Source of the DNA: Nitrospirota bacterium
Lineage (GTDB): Bacteria; Nitrospirota; Nitrospiria; SBBL01; JAADHI01
Assembly: GCA_029261165.1 (NCBI GenBank)
Contig: JAJDBV010000066.1
Span: forward strand, 1-64,000
DNA: 64,000 nt
Direction: 5' to 3'
In this document: one piece after another, positions 37,832-47,511 of the stretch
Position numbering within the stretch: the first letter of the stretch is position 1
Layout of the letters: each line of letters starts with the position of its first letter
Made by a program: the position numbers and the translations under genes
Notes under the pieces: generated by a model
Database searches by the model: none
What the model was told of the DNA's origin: nothing
Seen by the model: only the letters and a program-made list of their open reading frames with translations

Positions 37832-40744
37832 ATGACAATCAAATCAAGACTGATGCTCAATTTCCTGGTGATTACCATACTTCCGGTACTTATTATCGGG
37901 TTCCTGAGTGGTCATCATGCCGAACAGGCATTAAAAGCGGCTCAAATAGCGAACCTGGAAGTGGTGGCAGACCTCAAGGCTGAAAAGATTGAAGCCTTCT
38001 ACGCAAAGAAACAAGATGACATCGAAATCGCGAGAGATTTTACCAGTATTAAAAGGGCCCTTCCGGTCCTGGCAGAACTCCTCGAAAACCCGAAGCCGAT
38101 CAAGTACATTGCAGCGAAAAAGATCTTGGATTCACAGTTGCAATCCTTCCAAAGGGTGAACAAATACCTTGATGTGATGCTGGTAAACAAGAAAGGAACA
38201 ATCATATACGTATCGAATGAAAAACACGCGGGGGAAGATTTAGACCAACCCCTGCCTGATCCCGGGAACAAGGCCTTTGTAAATGGGAAAAAGGGGATTT
38301 ACTTCACCGATATATTTCCCAACCCTGTTGAAGAAGATGTTCCTTATTCAATGCTCGTCACGGCACCCGTCTACGATTCACTTAAAAGATTTATCGGGGT
38401 CATCGCGCTTGAGGTTGACATGAATTCACTCTATTCAATGATTCAAGACACAAAAGGCCTGGGTGAGACAGGTGAGACACTGATCGGAAAAATTGAAGAG
38501 GAGGAAGTCTTCTACCTCAATCCACTTCGCCATGATAAAGAGGCCGCCTTAAATAAAAAGGTAAAGTTTGGCAGTGAATCCGCCCTTACGATGCAAGAGG
38601 CCGTACTTCTCAAATCAGGATCTGGCCTGTCAATAGACTATCGCGGAAAAGATGTGATCGCCGCCTGGCGCTATATTCCATCCTTCAACTGGGGAATGGT
38701 TGTAAAGATCGACAAAAAAGAGGCCTTCGCCGCAGTCATAAAAATGGAAAAACAGATTTTTATCTTTGGCATAATCATCCTTATGATCGTGACGTATATA
38801 GCCATCACGACCGCGAAATCGATTGCCAATCCGATATTGAGCTTACAGTTGGGGATGGAGATCGTCGGATCTGGAAACTTGGACCACAGAGTGGGAACCG
38901 ATGCGCGCGATGAAATCGGTCAACTCTCAAGGATCTTCGACCAAATGACAGAAAATATAGGAACTATTTCGGCCTCACGCAACGCGCTCACTCAGGATAT
39001 TCAGCAATCAATGAAGTCTCTGCAAAAAGAGGTTGCTGAACGCCAGGAAGCTGAAAAAAAGGCCCTAAAGTCTGAGGTCAGGATGCAATCCATCCTTGAG
39101 ACTGCCACAGGTGCGATTATCACAATAGGCGAACGGGGGATCGTTGAGTCCTTTAATCATGCGGCTGAGCGTATCTTCGGTTATGCCTCGGAAGAGGCCA
39201 TCGGCCGGAATATCAGCTTCCTGATGCCCTCGCCCCACAAGGAGAAGCATGACGGCTACCTCTCTAGGTACATGGAGACAGGTGAGGCACATATTATCGG
39301 GATCGGCCGCGAGACCGTTGGGCGACGGAAGGGGGGAGAGGTCTTCCCCATTTATCTTTCCGTGAGCAAAATCGATCTGGACGATAGCATAATATTCACT
39401 GGAATTGTGCGTGACATCACCAAACAAAAGCGGGCAGAAGAGAATCAACGCATTGCGGCCACGGTCTTCAATGCAACCACCGAGGCCATTACGGTCACGA
39501 ACGCAAACGGAAATATCGTCTCGGTCAACCCTGCCTTCTCTCAAATTACAGGCTATTCGGCCGAGGAGGTCATCGGGAAAAATCCTCAGATCCTCCAATC
39601 CGGGAAGCATGACAAGGCATTTTACAAAACCATGTGGGATACGATCAACACAACCGGCCATTGGCATGGAGAGATCTGGAATCGGAGAAAGGACGGGGAG
39701 ATATATGCGGAATGGCTTTCGATCAACACGGTCAAGAACCGAAAGGGAAAGGTCATTCAATACATCGGCCTGTTCATTGACATTTCCGAGAAAAAACGCG
39801 CCGAAGAGGACCTTATTGGTCTTAATCATGACCTGCAATCTGCAAACGATAAGTTACATCTCGAGATAAGCGAACGTGAGCGAATCGAGACAGAGCTTCG
39901 TATGGCTCAAAAGCTTGAGGCCGTGGGTCAACTCGCCGCAGGCATTGCCCACGAGATTAATACGCCCATGCAGTATTTGGGAGACAATGTTCACTTCCTC
40001 AAAACCGCCTTTGACGATTATTTAGAAATTATTGGAAAATATCAGGAGGTATGCGGTGTCTTAACACAGGTTCCAGGTCACGAAACCCTCCTGGAGGAGC
40101 TTAAGGAAGCAGAGGAAACGGCCGACTTATCTTACCTGGCGGACCATCTTCCTCAATCGTTTGAGCGAACCTTCGAGGGAATCGAACGCGTGTCAACCAT
40201 CGTTAAGGCGATGAAAGACTTTTCCCACCCGGATCAGCGGGAGAAGACCTCCATAGACCTAAACCAGGGATTGACGAGCACCCTGACCGTGGCTCGAAAC
40301 GAATACAAATATGTGGCCGACGTCGAGACCGAATTAGGCAACCTTCCCCCTGTTCTATGCCATGCCGGGGAGATCAATCAGGTCTTTCTCAACCTTATCG
40401 TCAATGCAGCCCATGCGATTGGAGATGTGGTGAAGGACACCCAATCGAAAGGAAAAATCCATATACGGACAGAAGTGGAAAAGGAAGACACCGTCCTCAT
40501 CACCATCCGGGACTCGGGGGCCGGCATTCCAGAAAATATTCGTCAACGGGTCTTTGATCCCTTCTTTACGACCAAGGCCGTTGGGCGTGGAACCGGCCAG
40601 GGCCTTGCCATGGCAAGATCGACTGTTGCGGACAAACACGGAGGCAGCTTGACCCTTAAGAGTGAGGTCGGCGAGGGAACGACGTTTTTCATACGATTGC
40701 CCATCCATGGGAACAATGGCACAAATGGGGAGAATGGGACATGA
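37832..40744 (+). CDS. Cache-HAMP-PAS-PAS sensor histidine kinase
   Basis: H-box LAAGIAHEINTPMQYLGDN; ATPase DSGAGIPENIRQRVFDPFFTTK; PAS regions ILETATGAIITIGERGIVESFNHAAERIFGY and ITVTNANGNIVSVNPAFSQITGYSAEEVIGKNPQ. Confidence 0.93.
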   Translation: MTIKSRLMLNFLVITILPVLIIGFLSGHHAEQALKAAQIANLEVVADLKAEKIEAFYAKKQDDIEIARDFTSIKRALPVLAELLENPKPIKYIAAKKILDSQLQSFQRVNKYLDVMLVNKKGTIIYVSNEKHAGEDLDQPLPDPGNKAFVNGKKGIYFTDIFPNPVEEDVPYSMLVTAPVYDSLKRFIGVIALEVDMNSLYSMIQDTKGLGETGETLIGKIEEEEVFYLNPLRHDKEAALNKKVKFGSESALTMQEAVLLKSGSGLSIDYRGKDVIAAWRYIPSFNWGMVVKIDKKEAFAAVIKMEKQIFIFGIIILMIVTYIAITTAKSIANPILSLQLGMEIVGSGNLDHRVGTDARDEIGQLSRIFDQMTENIGTISASRNALTQDIQQSMKSLQKEVAERQEAEKKALKSEVRMQSILETATGAIITIGERGIVESFNHAAERIFGYASEEAIGRNISFLMPSPHKEKHDGYLSRYMETGEAHIIGIGRETVGRRKGGEVFPIYLSVSKIDLDDSIIFTGIVRDITKQKRAEENQRIAATVFNATTEAITVTNANGNIVSVNPAFSQITGYSAEEVIGKNPQILQSGKHDKAFYKTMWDTINTTGHWHGEIWNRRKDGEIYAEWLSINTVKNRKGKVIQYIGLFIDISEKKRAEEDLIGLNHDLQSANDKLHLEISERERIETELRMAQKLEAVGQLAAGIAHEINTPMQYLGDNVHFLKTAFDDYLEIIGKYQEVCGVLTQVPGHETLLEELKEAEETADLSYLADHLPQSFERTFEGIERVSTIVKAMKDFSHPDQREKTSIDLNQGLTSTLTVARNEYKYVADVETELGNLPPVLCHAGEINQVFLNLIVNAAHAIGDVVKDTQSKGKIHIRTEVEKEDTVLITIRDSGAGIPENIRQRVFDPFFTTKAVGRGTGQGLAMARSTVADKHGGSLTLKSEVGEGTTFFIRLPIHGNNGTNGENGT

Positions 40745-41940
40745 AACGTATCCTCTTTGTCGATGACGAACCCATGATTCTTGAAGGACTTCAAAACCTC
40801 CTCCGCCGCAAGCGCAACAAGTGGGAAATGGTCTTTGCCCTGGGGGGGGAGAAGGCGCTCGAAGCGCTTAAAGAGGCCCCCTTTGACGTCATTGTAAGCG
40901 ATATGCGCATGCCGGGAATGGACGGCGCCACGCTCCTCAAGGAAGTTCAGCTTAAATACAAAAAGACAGTTCGCATTGTTCTATCCGGCTATGCGGAGCT
41001 TGAGTCTGCACTTCGGGCGATCCCGGTCGCCCATCAATATCTGAGCAAGCCTTGCAAAGCGGAGGTTCTCGATAACGTGATTGAGCGCGCATGTCATCTC
41101 CAGGACTTGGTCAGCGACGAAATTCTCCTGAAGGCCATTGGGAAAATAACCAATCTGCCCCCCATCCCCCGTATGTACACCGCACTGACAATTGCCCTGG
41201 AGGATCCTAAAACGGGCGCGGAAGAGATCGCCAGGATTTTGGAGCAAGATATGGCCATGTGCGCAAAGCTCTTACAGATCGTCAACTCCTCCTTTTTCGC
41301 ATCTGCAATGCCGATCACCAATATTCAGTCTGCTGTTACCCGACTCGGGTACCAGATGGTAAAGAACCTCGCGATGTCCCTGGAGATCTTCAAGGCCAAG
41401 ACCACACCCCAGGTCCCCGGTTTCTCTGCTGATTTGCTGCAAGAGCACTCTCTACTTGTTGCAAACCTTGCAAAACAGCTTCTGAGGGATAAACAACAGG
41501 TGGAAGATGCCTTCATGGCGGCGATTCTCCACGATATTGGACTGCTTATTATGGCAACAGAACTCCCTGATACATTAAAAAAAGCGATCGAAGTAGCCGA
41601 CACAGAAGCCGTTCCATTGCATGTTGCCGAGGAGAAACTCCACGGCGTGACGCATGCCGAGATCGGCGGATATCTCCTCGGGATGTGGGGCCTTCCCTAC
41701 CCGATCGTTGAGGCCGTCGCAAACCACCACGCCCCAAGCCGTGTGCCGTCACACGACTTGGGGCCGCTCTCTGCGGTACATATTGCAGAAGGCCTTATCA
41801 TTGAGGCAGAGGGCAACCCGAACCTTCCCTCCCTGGATCTCGACTATTTGGAAGGCCTGGGTGTCATGGATCAACTGGCGTCGTGGCGAAAGCTGGTTCC
41901 AAAGCTCATAGCGGATTCTCAGAGAGGAACTTCAGAATGA
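40741..41940 (+). CDS. Response regulator with HDOD output domain
   Basis: ILFVDDEPMILEGLQNLLRR receiver; HDOD LPPIPRMYTALTIALEDPKTGAEEIARILEQDMAMCAKLLQIVNSSFF. Confidence 0.92.
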   Translation: MKRILFVDDEPMILEGLQNLLRRKRNKWEMVFALGGEKALEALKEAPFDVIVSDMRMPGMDGATLLKEVQLKYKKTVRIVLSGYAELESALRAIPVAHQYLSKPCKAEVLDNVIERACHLQDLVSDEILLKAIGKITNLPPIPRMYTALTIALEDPKTGAEEIARILEQDMAMCAKLLQIVNSSFFASAMPITNIQSAVTRLGYQMVKNLAMSLEIFKAKTTPQVPGFSADLLQEHSLLVANLAKQLLRDKQQVEDAFMAAILHDIGLLIMATELPDTLKKAIEVADTEAVPLHVAEEKLHGVTHAEIGGYLLGMWGLPYPIVEAVANHHAPSRVPSHDLGPLSAVHIAEGLIIEAEGNPNLPSLDLDYLEGLGVMDQLASWRKLVPKLIADSQRGTSE

Positions 41941-43085
41941 ATCGACCTCGCATATTATGTGTTGATGATGAACCAGCCGTTTTAGAAGGACTGGCCTTAC
42001 ATCTGCGTAAACACTTTAAAGTTTCAACGGCAACAAGCGGGGCCGAAGGCCTTGCAATGTGCGATAAGGACAAGCCATTTGCCATTGTACTCTCCGACAT
42101 GCGCATGCCGGAGATGAACGGGGCAGCCTTCTTATCACGCGTTCGAGAAGCTGCGCCTGAGACAGTACGAATGCTCCTCACCGGCCAAACCGATATCGCC
42201 TCAGCCATTTCGGCAATAAATGAAGGACAGATCTTCCGTTTTCTTACCAAACCCTGCCCACCAGAGCAGCTTCTTCAGGCCTTTGAGACCGCCATGGCGC
42301 AACATCATCTTATCACCGCAGAACGGGTGCTTTTGGAACAGACGCTGCACGGGAGCATCAAGGCTCTCATGGACATCCTGGCATTAACCAATCCCATGGC
42401 GTTTGGACGTGCCAGCCGCGTCAAGGATCATGTGAGCAATCTTCTTGAAAATCTCGTCGTTGTAGATGCCTGGCAGGTCGAAGTGGCCGCAATGGTCTCA
42501 GAGCTGGGGTGTATTACGCTTCCACCAAAAACCGCGGAAAAACTCTACAACGGTAAAAAGCTGAGCAAGGAGGAAGAGACGATGGTTATGCGGATGCCAG
42601 CCGTCGTCCAGGAACTTCTTGGAAATATCCCACGCCTGGAACCCGTTATGGAAATCATCTCTCTCCAGCATGACCCCCTCAAAAATCATGGGGAGGGGTG
42701 TGTTGGGAATGTACCGATCGGAGCAAAAATCCTACGAATCGTAACAGACTATGACAAGCTGGAAACGCAGGGTCATTCACCGGAACTTGCGTTGGGCACG
42801 ATGCGGGTAATGGACGAACGGTATGACCAAAAAATATTGGAGGTGTTTTTCAAACTTCGAGGTGCCGCTGAGATTCAAGACAAGGTTATTGAAATCCCTA
42901 TTCGAGATGTCAAGGTCGGCATGGTCTTTTCTGAAGATGTACGGATGAAGACGGGGGCCTTATTTATTTCACGTGGATACAAGGTCGCCGAGAGTTTTGT
43001 GGAACGTGCAAAAAACTTCCAACAAGGCGCAATCAAAGAGCCTGTAAGGGTAATCATCCCCTCGCAGAAAAACAGTGAACTGTAA
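41937..43085 (+). CDS. Response regulator with degenerate HD-GYP-like output domain
   Basis: ILCVDDEPAVLEGLALHLRK receiver; C-terminal region positioned like HD-GYP (AAMVSELGCITLPPKTAEKLYNGKKLSKEEETMV) but lacking HD and GYP residues. Confidence 0.8.
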   Translation: MNRPRILCVDDEPAVLEGLALHLRKHFKVSTATSGAEGLAMCDKDKPFAIVLSDMRMPEMNGAAFLSRVREAAPETVRMLLTGQTDIASAISAINEGQIFRFLTKPCPPEQLLQAFETAMAQHHLITAERVLLEQTLHGSIKALMDILALTNPMAFGRASRVKDHVSNLLENLVVVDAWQVEVAAMVSELGCITLPPKTAEKLYNGKKLSKEEETMVMRMPAVVQELLGNIPRLEPVMEIISLQHDPLKNHGEGCVGNVPIGAKILRIVTDYDKLETQGHSPELALGTMRVMDERYDQKILEVFFKLRGAAEIQDKVIEIPIRDVKVGMVFSEDVRMKTGALFISRGYKVAESFVERAKNFQQGAIKEPVRVIIPSQKNSEL

Positions 43086-43142
43086 AACTTTAAGAGGCCC
43101 CACACACGCTGCAATAAGCAGGTGGTGGCAGGAGGAACGGAA

Positions 43143-43748
43143 ATGAAACGCTTAGATACGGTTTTGTTCGTGGATGATGAACCGCACATTTTAGAAGGGC
43201 TCAAGAATAGATTACGCAAGGAACCTTACACCATCCTGACGGCTATTTCGGGGGAAGCGGGGCTTGAGACCCTCTCTCGTAACCCGGTAGACGTTGTTGT
43301 CGCTGACGAGCAGATGCCTGGAATGTGCGGGTCGGAATTTCTGGAAGTCGTTTGCAGAGAACACCCTGAAACGATCCGAATTACCTTGACTGGTCAGGCC
43401 AGCTTGGAGGCGGCCATTCGTGCAATCAATAAGGGGGAGATCTACCGTTTTTTGACAAAGCCCTGTAATGCCATGGAACTGGCCCACACTATTCGTCAGG
43501 CACTCCAACTCAAAAAGCTGACGCGCGAAAATGCAAGGTTATTGGCCGCGGCTCGGCAGCAGAAGGCCATTCTCTCAGCACTTGAAAGAGAGCATCCAGA
43601 AATCACCAAAGTGAATCTGACAGAGGAGGGCGAGATCATCCTGAACGAAACGAACGACGACCTCGAATCACTGATCGATGAAGTCGTAAAGGAAATAGGA
43701 TCGTTTGATCACAGCCAGAACCGGCTTAACGAACAGTTCTCTAAATAA
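43143..43748 (+). CDS. Single-domain response regulator
   Basis: TVLFVDDEPHILEGLKNRLRKEPYTILTA...YRFLTKPCNAMELAHTIRQAL; ORF opens at 43122. Confidence 0.88.
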   Translation: MKRLDTVLFVDDEPHILEGLKNRLRKEPYTILTAISGEAGLETLSRNPVDVVVADEQMPGMCGSEFLEVVCREHPETIRITLTGQASLEAAIRAINKGEIYRFLTKPCNAMELAHTIRQALQLKKLTRENARLLAAARQQKAILSALEREHPEITKVNLTEEGEIILNETNDDLESLIDEVVKEIGSFDHSQNRLNEQFSK

Positions 43749-43761
43749 GTAAGGATGGGTC

Positions 43762-43920
43762 ATGAAAAATAAAGCGCAAAAACAGAATTTATGGAACAAA
43801 CAGGACTATGACACTTCCAAATCGCCAACACTTCATCGCGAAGTCAACATAAACTATATACGCAGAAATATCCTGCTTTATTTGTCAGGGGCATTATTGG
43901 GGAGTAAGGTATCCCCTTAG
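43762..43920 (+). CDS. Possible 52-aa small protein
   Basis: ATGAAAAATAAAGCGCAAAAACAG... to TAG; MKNKAQKQNLWNKQDYDTSKSPTLHREVNINYIRRNILLYLSGALLGSKVSP. Not in the supplied ORF track. Confidence 0.3.
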   Translation: MKNKAQKQNLWNKQDYDTSKSPTLHREVNINYIRRNILLYLSGALLGSKVSP

Positions 43921-43953
43921 GTGAACTTGCAAAACTGAAGATGGAGGTAGATC

Positions 43954-44358
43954 ATGGATGATGTTATTGACCCAAAAAAATTCAAATTAGGGGTTCTCAT
44001 TGTAGACGAAGAACATAAGGTATTGATTGATTATCTCAATAGATTAAGCCGGATGTGGGGAGAGGTTTACCCCGATTTGGAAAGAGAGGTTATTTTGGGC
44101 TTGATGTACTACGTAAAAGTCCACTTTACGGTAGAGGAGGAGTTTATAAAAATATACAAGTACCCACACACTGAAGATCATCTTAAATCCCATAGGGACT
44201 TTGCTGAAAAGATTCAGTCTTTCAAAAAGGACCTAGAGAGTGGAGGCCGTGACATCCGTGGCGCTATTATTGACTATTTAAAAGACTGGCTAGTAGACCA
44301 TATCAGTGGAACAGATAGAGACCTTTGTAAATATTTAAACTCAAAAGGAGTGCATTAA
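43954..44358 (+). CDS. Bacteriohemerythrin
   Basis: LGVLIVDEEHKVLIDYLNRL, HFTVEEEFIKIYKYPHTEDHLKSHRDF, WLVDHISGTDRDL. Confidence 0.9.
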   Translation: MDDVIDPKKFKLGVLIVDEEHKVLIDYLNRLSRMWGEVYPDLEREVILGLMYYVKVHFTVEEEFIKIYKYPHTEDHLKSHRDFAEKIQSFKKDLESGGRDIRGAIIDYLKDWLVDHISGTDRDLCKYLNSKGVH

Positions 44359-44361
44359 TAT

Positions 44362-46629
44362 TTGGATCACAACATGAATTATTCACGCAGAGACATCCTA
44401 AAACTGATTGGGTTGGGCACCTTAAGTCTGGGGGGTGGTGTGGCACTTTCCGGCTGTCTGCCGACTGCGAAGTCGGGATCGACTCCCGTATTGGCCGAAG
44501 AATGGCGAAGGGGGGTCTGTCGGTTCTGCGGAACTGGTTGCGGCGTGATGATCGGACTCCGAGACCAAAAGGTTGTCGAAGTCAAAGGAGATGAACTGGC
44601 CCATAACCGTGGGATGCTCTGCGTCAAGGGGTCCCTCTTGCCGGAAATCCTTAAGCTCCCCGGCCGACTTCAATATCCGATGATCCGGAAAAACGAAACC
44701 TTGGAAAGGGTTTCGTGGGACGAGGCCATGACGCTGGTCGCCGAACGCTTTGAGGCGGTCCTTCGCAAACAAGGTCCCAAGGCGGTTGCATTTTATGGGT
44801 CCGGACAGCTTTTTACCGAAGAGAGCTATACGGCAAATAAACTCTTCAAGGCCGGGCTCAGGAGCAACAACGTCGATGGAAACCCTCGTCTCTGTATGGC
44901 AAGCGCCGCCTTTGGTTATGTAAAGACCTTCGGCAAGGATGAACCGATGGGCTGCTATGAGGATATTGAACATGCCACCTGTTTTTTCCTCATCGGAGCC
45001 AATTCATATGAATGCCATCCCGTTCTCTTCGAACGGATACTCCTTCGGCGGCGTCAGAACCGACAGGTCAAGATCATCGTTGTCGATCCACGCCGTACCA
45101 AGACGGCTTCGTATGCCGATCACTTTATCCAACCCCTCCCCGGCACCGATCTTTTGCTACTGAATGCGATGGCCCACGTGATGCTAGAAGATGGCCTGAT
45201 CGATCAGGCATTTATCGGGGAACATTGTCGATTTCAAGGCAATGATGGACCGACCAATCTGGAAGGGTTTCGTCTCTTTCTCCAAGACTATTCACCCGAA
45301 AAGGTAGCACCGGAAATGGGTATCGCTCCATCCCAAATTCGCGAGATCGCCTATCTTTTCGCCCGATCAAAGGCGACCATGTCCCTTTGGACGATGGGAC
45401 TCAATCAGCGAACACAGGGGGTCTACCTGAATACCATGATGAACAGCCTCCATCTGATCACCGGCCAGATCTGCCGTCCAGGGGCCACCCCCCTCTCCCT
45501 CACCGGACAGGGGAATGCCTGCGGCGGGGTTCGAGACACCGGGAGCCTCGCCCATCTCCTCCCGGCTGGCCGTCTCATCAAGAAGCCAAAGCACCGGGCC
45601 GAAGTCGAAAAGCTGTGGAAACTTCCGAAAGGAACGATTTCACCGGAGCCCGGATATCACGCGATGGAACTCTTTAAGGCGATGGGGGATGGGCGAGTCG
45701 GTTGCGCTCTGATCATGGCAAGCAATCCAATGCAAACCCTCCCCGACCTGACCGCCGTGAGAGAGCGCGTAAAAAAATGTTTTACCATCGTTGCCGAGCC
45801 CTTTGAAGACGCCCGGACGCTGGAGATCGCCGACGTTGTCCTTCCCGCGGCCCTCTGGGTGGAAAAAGAGGGTGTTTATGGACAGACCGAACGGCGGTAT
45901 CAACTTCTTGAAAAGCTGGTCGATCCGCCCGGAGAGGCCCGTTCTGATCTCGACATCCTGATCGACCTGGCCAAGCGATTAAAGTTGGATCGGATTATAA
46001 CCGCCCACAGCCCTGAGGCCGTTTGGAAAGAATGGATCGACTTTAGCGCCGGGAGTAAATATGACTTCAGCGGCATTACACGTGACAGGCTCAAAGAAGA
46101 ACGAGGCCTGCAATGGCCCTGCCCGACAGTCGATCATCCGGGGACGAAGCGGCGTTTCGTTGGCGGGGATGATCCTCTCGTGACTCCCGGGAAAAAGGTC
46201 GAGTTTTATGGCAATAAAGATAAGAAGGCGGTTATCTTCCTGAGGCCCTATCATCCCGCGCCGGAACGTCCTACGAAAAAATTCCCGCTCCTCCTGACAA
46301 CAGGGCGAGTCCTGGAACAGTGGCACAGTGGAACGATTACAGACAAGATCAAGGAACTCTCAAATGCCAGCGGGCGGGGAAAAGTGGAGATCAATCTGCA
46401 GGATGCCCACCGATATGGGATCAAGATGGGAACCCGGGTAAAGGTCGTCTCGGCCTTTGGCGCGCTAACATTGAATGCGGTCGTCACCGACACGCCCAAG
46501 GCGGGGGTGCTCTTTGTGGCATTTTTTGATGCAAAACGGCTGATCAATCAGGTTGTGGCACCCCACTATGACGCAATCTCAAAACAGCCGGAGTTTAAGG
46601 TGACCGCCGTCAGGATAGAAAAGGTTTAA
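44362..46629 (+). CDS. napA: NapA-like periplasmic molybdopterin oxidoreductase
   Basis: TAT-like SRRDILKLIG; CRFCGTGCGVMIG...GMLCVKG 4Fe-4S; NPRLCMASA Cys Mo ligand; 755 aa. Confidence 0.82.
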   Translation: MDHNMNYSRRDILKLIGLGTLSLGGGVALSGCLPTAKSGSTPVLAEEWRRGVCRFCGTGCGVMIGLRDQKVVEVKGDELAHNRGMLCVKGSLLPEILKLPGRLQYPMIRKNETLERVSWDEAMTLVAERFEAVLRKQGPKAVAFYGSGQLFTEESYTANKLFKAGLRSNNVDGNPRLCMASAAFGYVKTFGKDEPMGCYEDIEHATCFFLIGANSYECHPVLFERILLRRRQNRQVKIIVVDPRRTKTASYADHFIQPLPGTDLLLLNAMAHVMLEDGLIDQAFIGEHCRFQGNDGPTNLEGFRLFLQDYSPEKVAPEMGIAPSQIREIAYLFARSKATMSLWTMGLNQRTQGVYLNTMMNSLHLITGQICRPGATPLSLTGQGNACGGVRDTGSLAHLLPAGRLIKKPKHRAEVEKLWKLPKGTISPEPGYHAMELFKAMGDGRVGCALIMASNPMQTLPDLTAVRERVKKCFTIVAEPFEDARTLEIADVVLPAALWVEKEGVYGQTERRYQLLEKLVDPPGEARSDLDILIDLAKRLKLDRIITAHSPEAVWKEWIDFSAGSKYDFSGITRDRLKEERGLQWPCPTVDHPGTKRRFVGGDDPLVTPGKKVEFYGNKDKKAVIFLRPYHPAPERPTKKFPLLLTTGRVLEQWHSGTITDKIKELSNASGRGKVEINLQDAHRYGIKMGTRVKVVSAFGALTLNAVVTDTPKAGVLFVAFFDAKRLINQVVAPHYDAISKQPEFKVTAVRIEKV

Positions 46630-46642
46630 GAGGAGGAGAAAG

Positions 46643-47293
46643 ATGGACATCACGACGGCAATCAAGATCATCGGCATGGTTGTGATTCTTATTGGCATCA
46701 TCCTTTGTATCGGGGTTTCAAAAACATCCTTATATTCTCCCCTCTATAAACGTATCGCCCCATTGGCCTTCCTGGTTGTTCCCTTCTTTGTGGTTGCCCT
46801 GGGAAACTATCATGTTCTGGAGGGTTCGCAAAAGGTGAGCAGTTGCGTCCGTTGTCACGTCATGGCCCCGATGGCCAACGACATGATGGACCCGCAATCT
46901 ACCACACTTGCAGCACGCCACTACAAGAACGGGTGGATCGTAAGCAAACAATGTTTTACCTGCCATAAAGATTATGGACTGAACGGGACAATCAAGGCAA
47001 AATTGGATGGTTTTCGGCATCTGGTCAAGTACACCCTCCGGACCTATGAGGAACCGACCCGTTTTGTCGGGCGGTTTAACAATCAGAACTGCCTTAATTG
47101 CCACAGGGGAACGCCGAACTTTGAAGCGATCAAGAGCCACCATACGATCCGAAATCGATTGGAAACGAGCCAAACGAACTGTACCCACTGCCACGGCTTC
47201 CCTCACCCAACCCCCCTGGAGCGAACACCTGGAACGGCTCGTTACGATGAGCTAATGAAAGGCGAAATGGTACATGAAAGGCGCAGGCCATGA
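46643..47293 (+). CDS. NapC/NirT-type membrane tetrahaem cytochrome c
   Basis: Four CxxCH motifs (CVRCH, CFTCH, CLNCH, CTHCH), N-terminal TM helices. Confidence 0.88.
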   Translation: MDITTAIKIIGMVVILIGIILCIGVSKTSLYSPLYKRIAPLAFLVVPFFVVALGNYHVLEGSQKVSSCVRCHVMAPMANDMMDPQSTTLAARHYKNGWIVSKQCFTCHKDYGLNGTIKAKLDGFRHLVKYTLRTYEEPTRFVGRFNNQNCLNCHRGTPNFEAIKSHHTIRNRLETSQTNCTHCHGFPHPTPLERTPGTARYDELMKGEMVHERRRP

Positions 47294-47511
47294 GCATCAG
47301 CAAACGGATTTTATTTCTGGTCGCTCATTTTAGAGTCAGTAAGAGGATCCTCGTCCTCTCTGCCTATGTTTTGTGTGAGTGGTTCCTGATTGTTCCCGAT
47401 CCACTTCCCATGGCCCTTTTTGTCTTCGTGGCACAGCCCTTTTTTGCCTTTGCGGGCTTTATCTACATCCTGGAGGTCATCGAAGAATTGAAACAACGGG
47501 GTGTCCTATGA
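47290..47511 (+). CDS. Small membrane protein, unknown function
   Basis: 73 aa ORF with hydrophobic segments, ATG overlaps upstream stop. Confidence 0.5.
   Translation: MSISKRILFLVAHFRVSKRILVLSAYVLCEWFLIVPDPLPMALFVFVAQPFFAFAGFIYILEVIEELKQRGVL

Noticed and set aside
39065-39838. 257-aa minus-strand ORF inside the histidine kinase
   Set aside because: Antisense to clear PAS domains; no domain signature.
40849-40856. G8 run in the HDOD response regulator
   Set aside because: Shorter than the other tracts and within an intact coding frame; no independent sign of phase variation.
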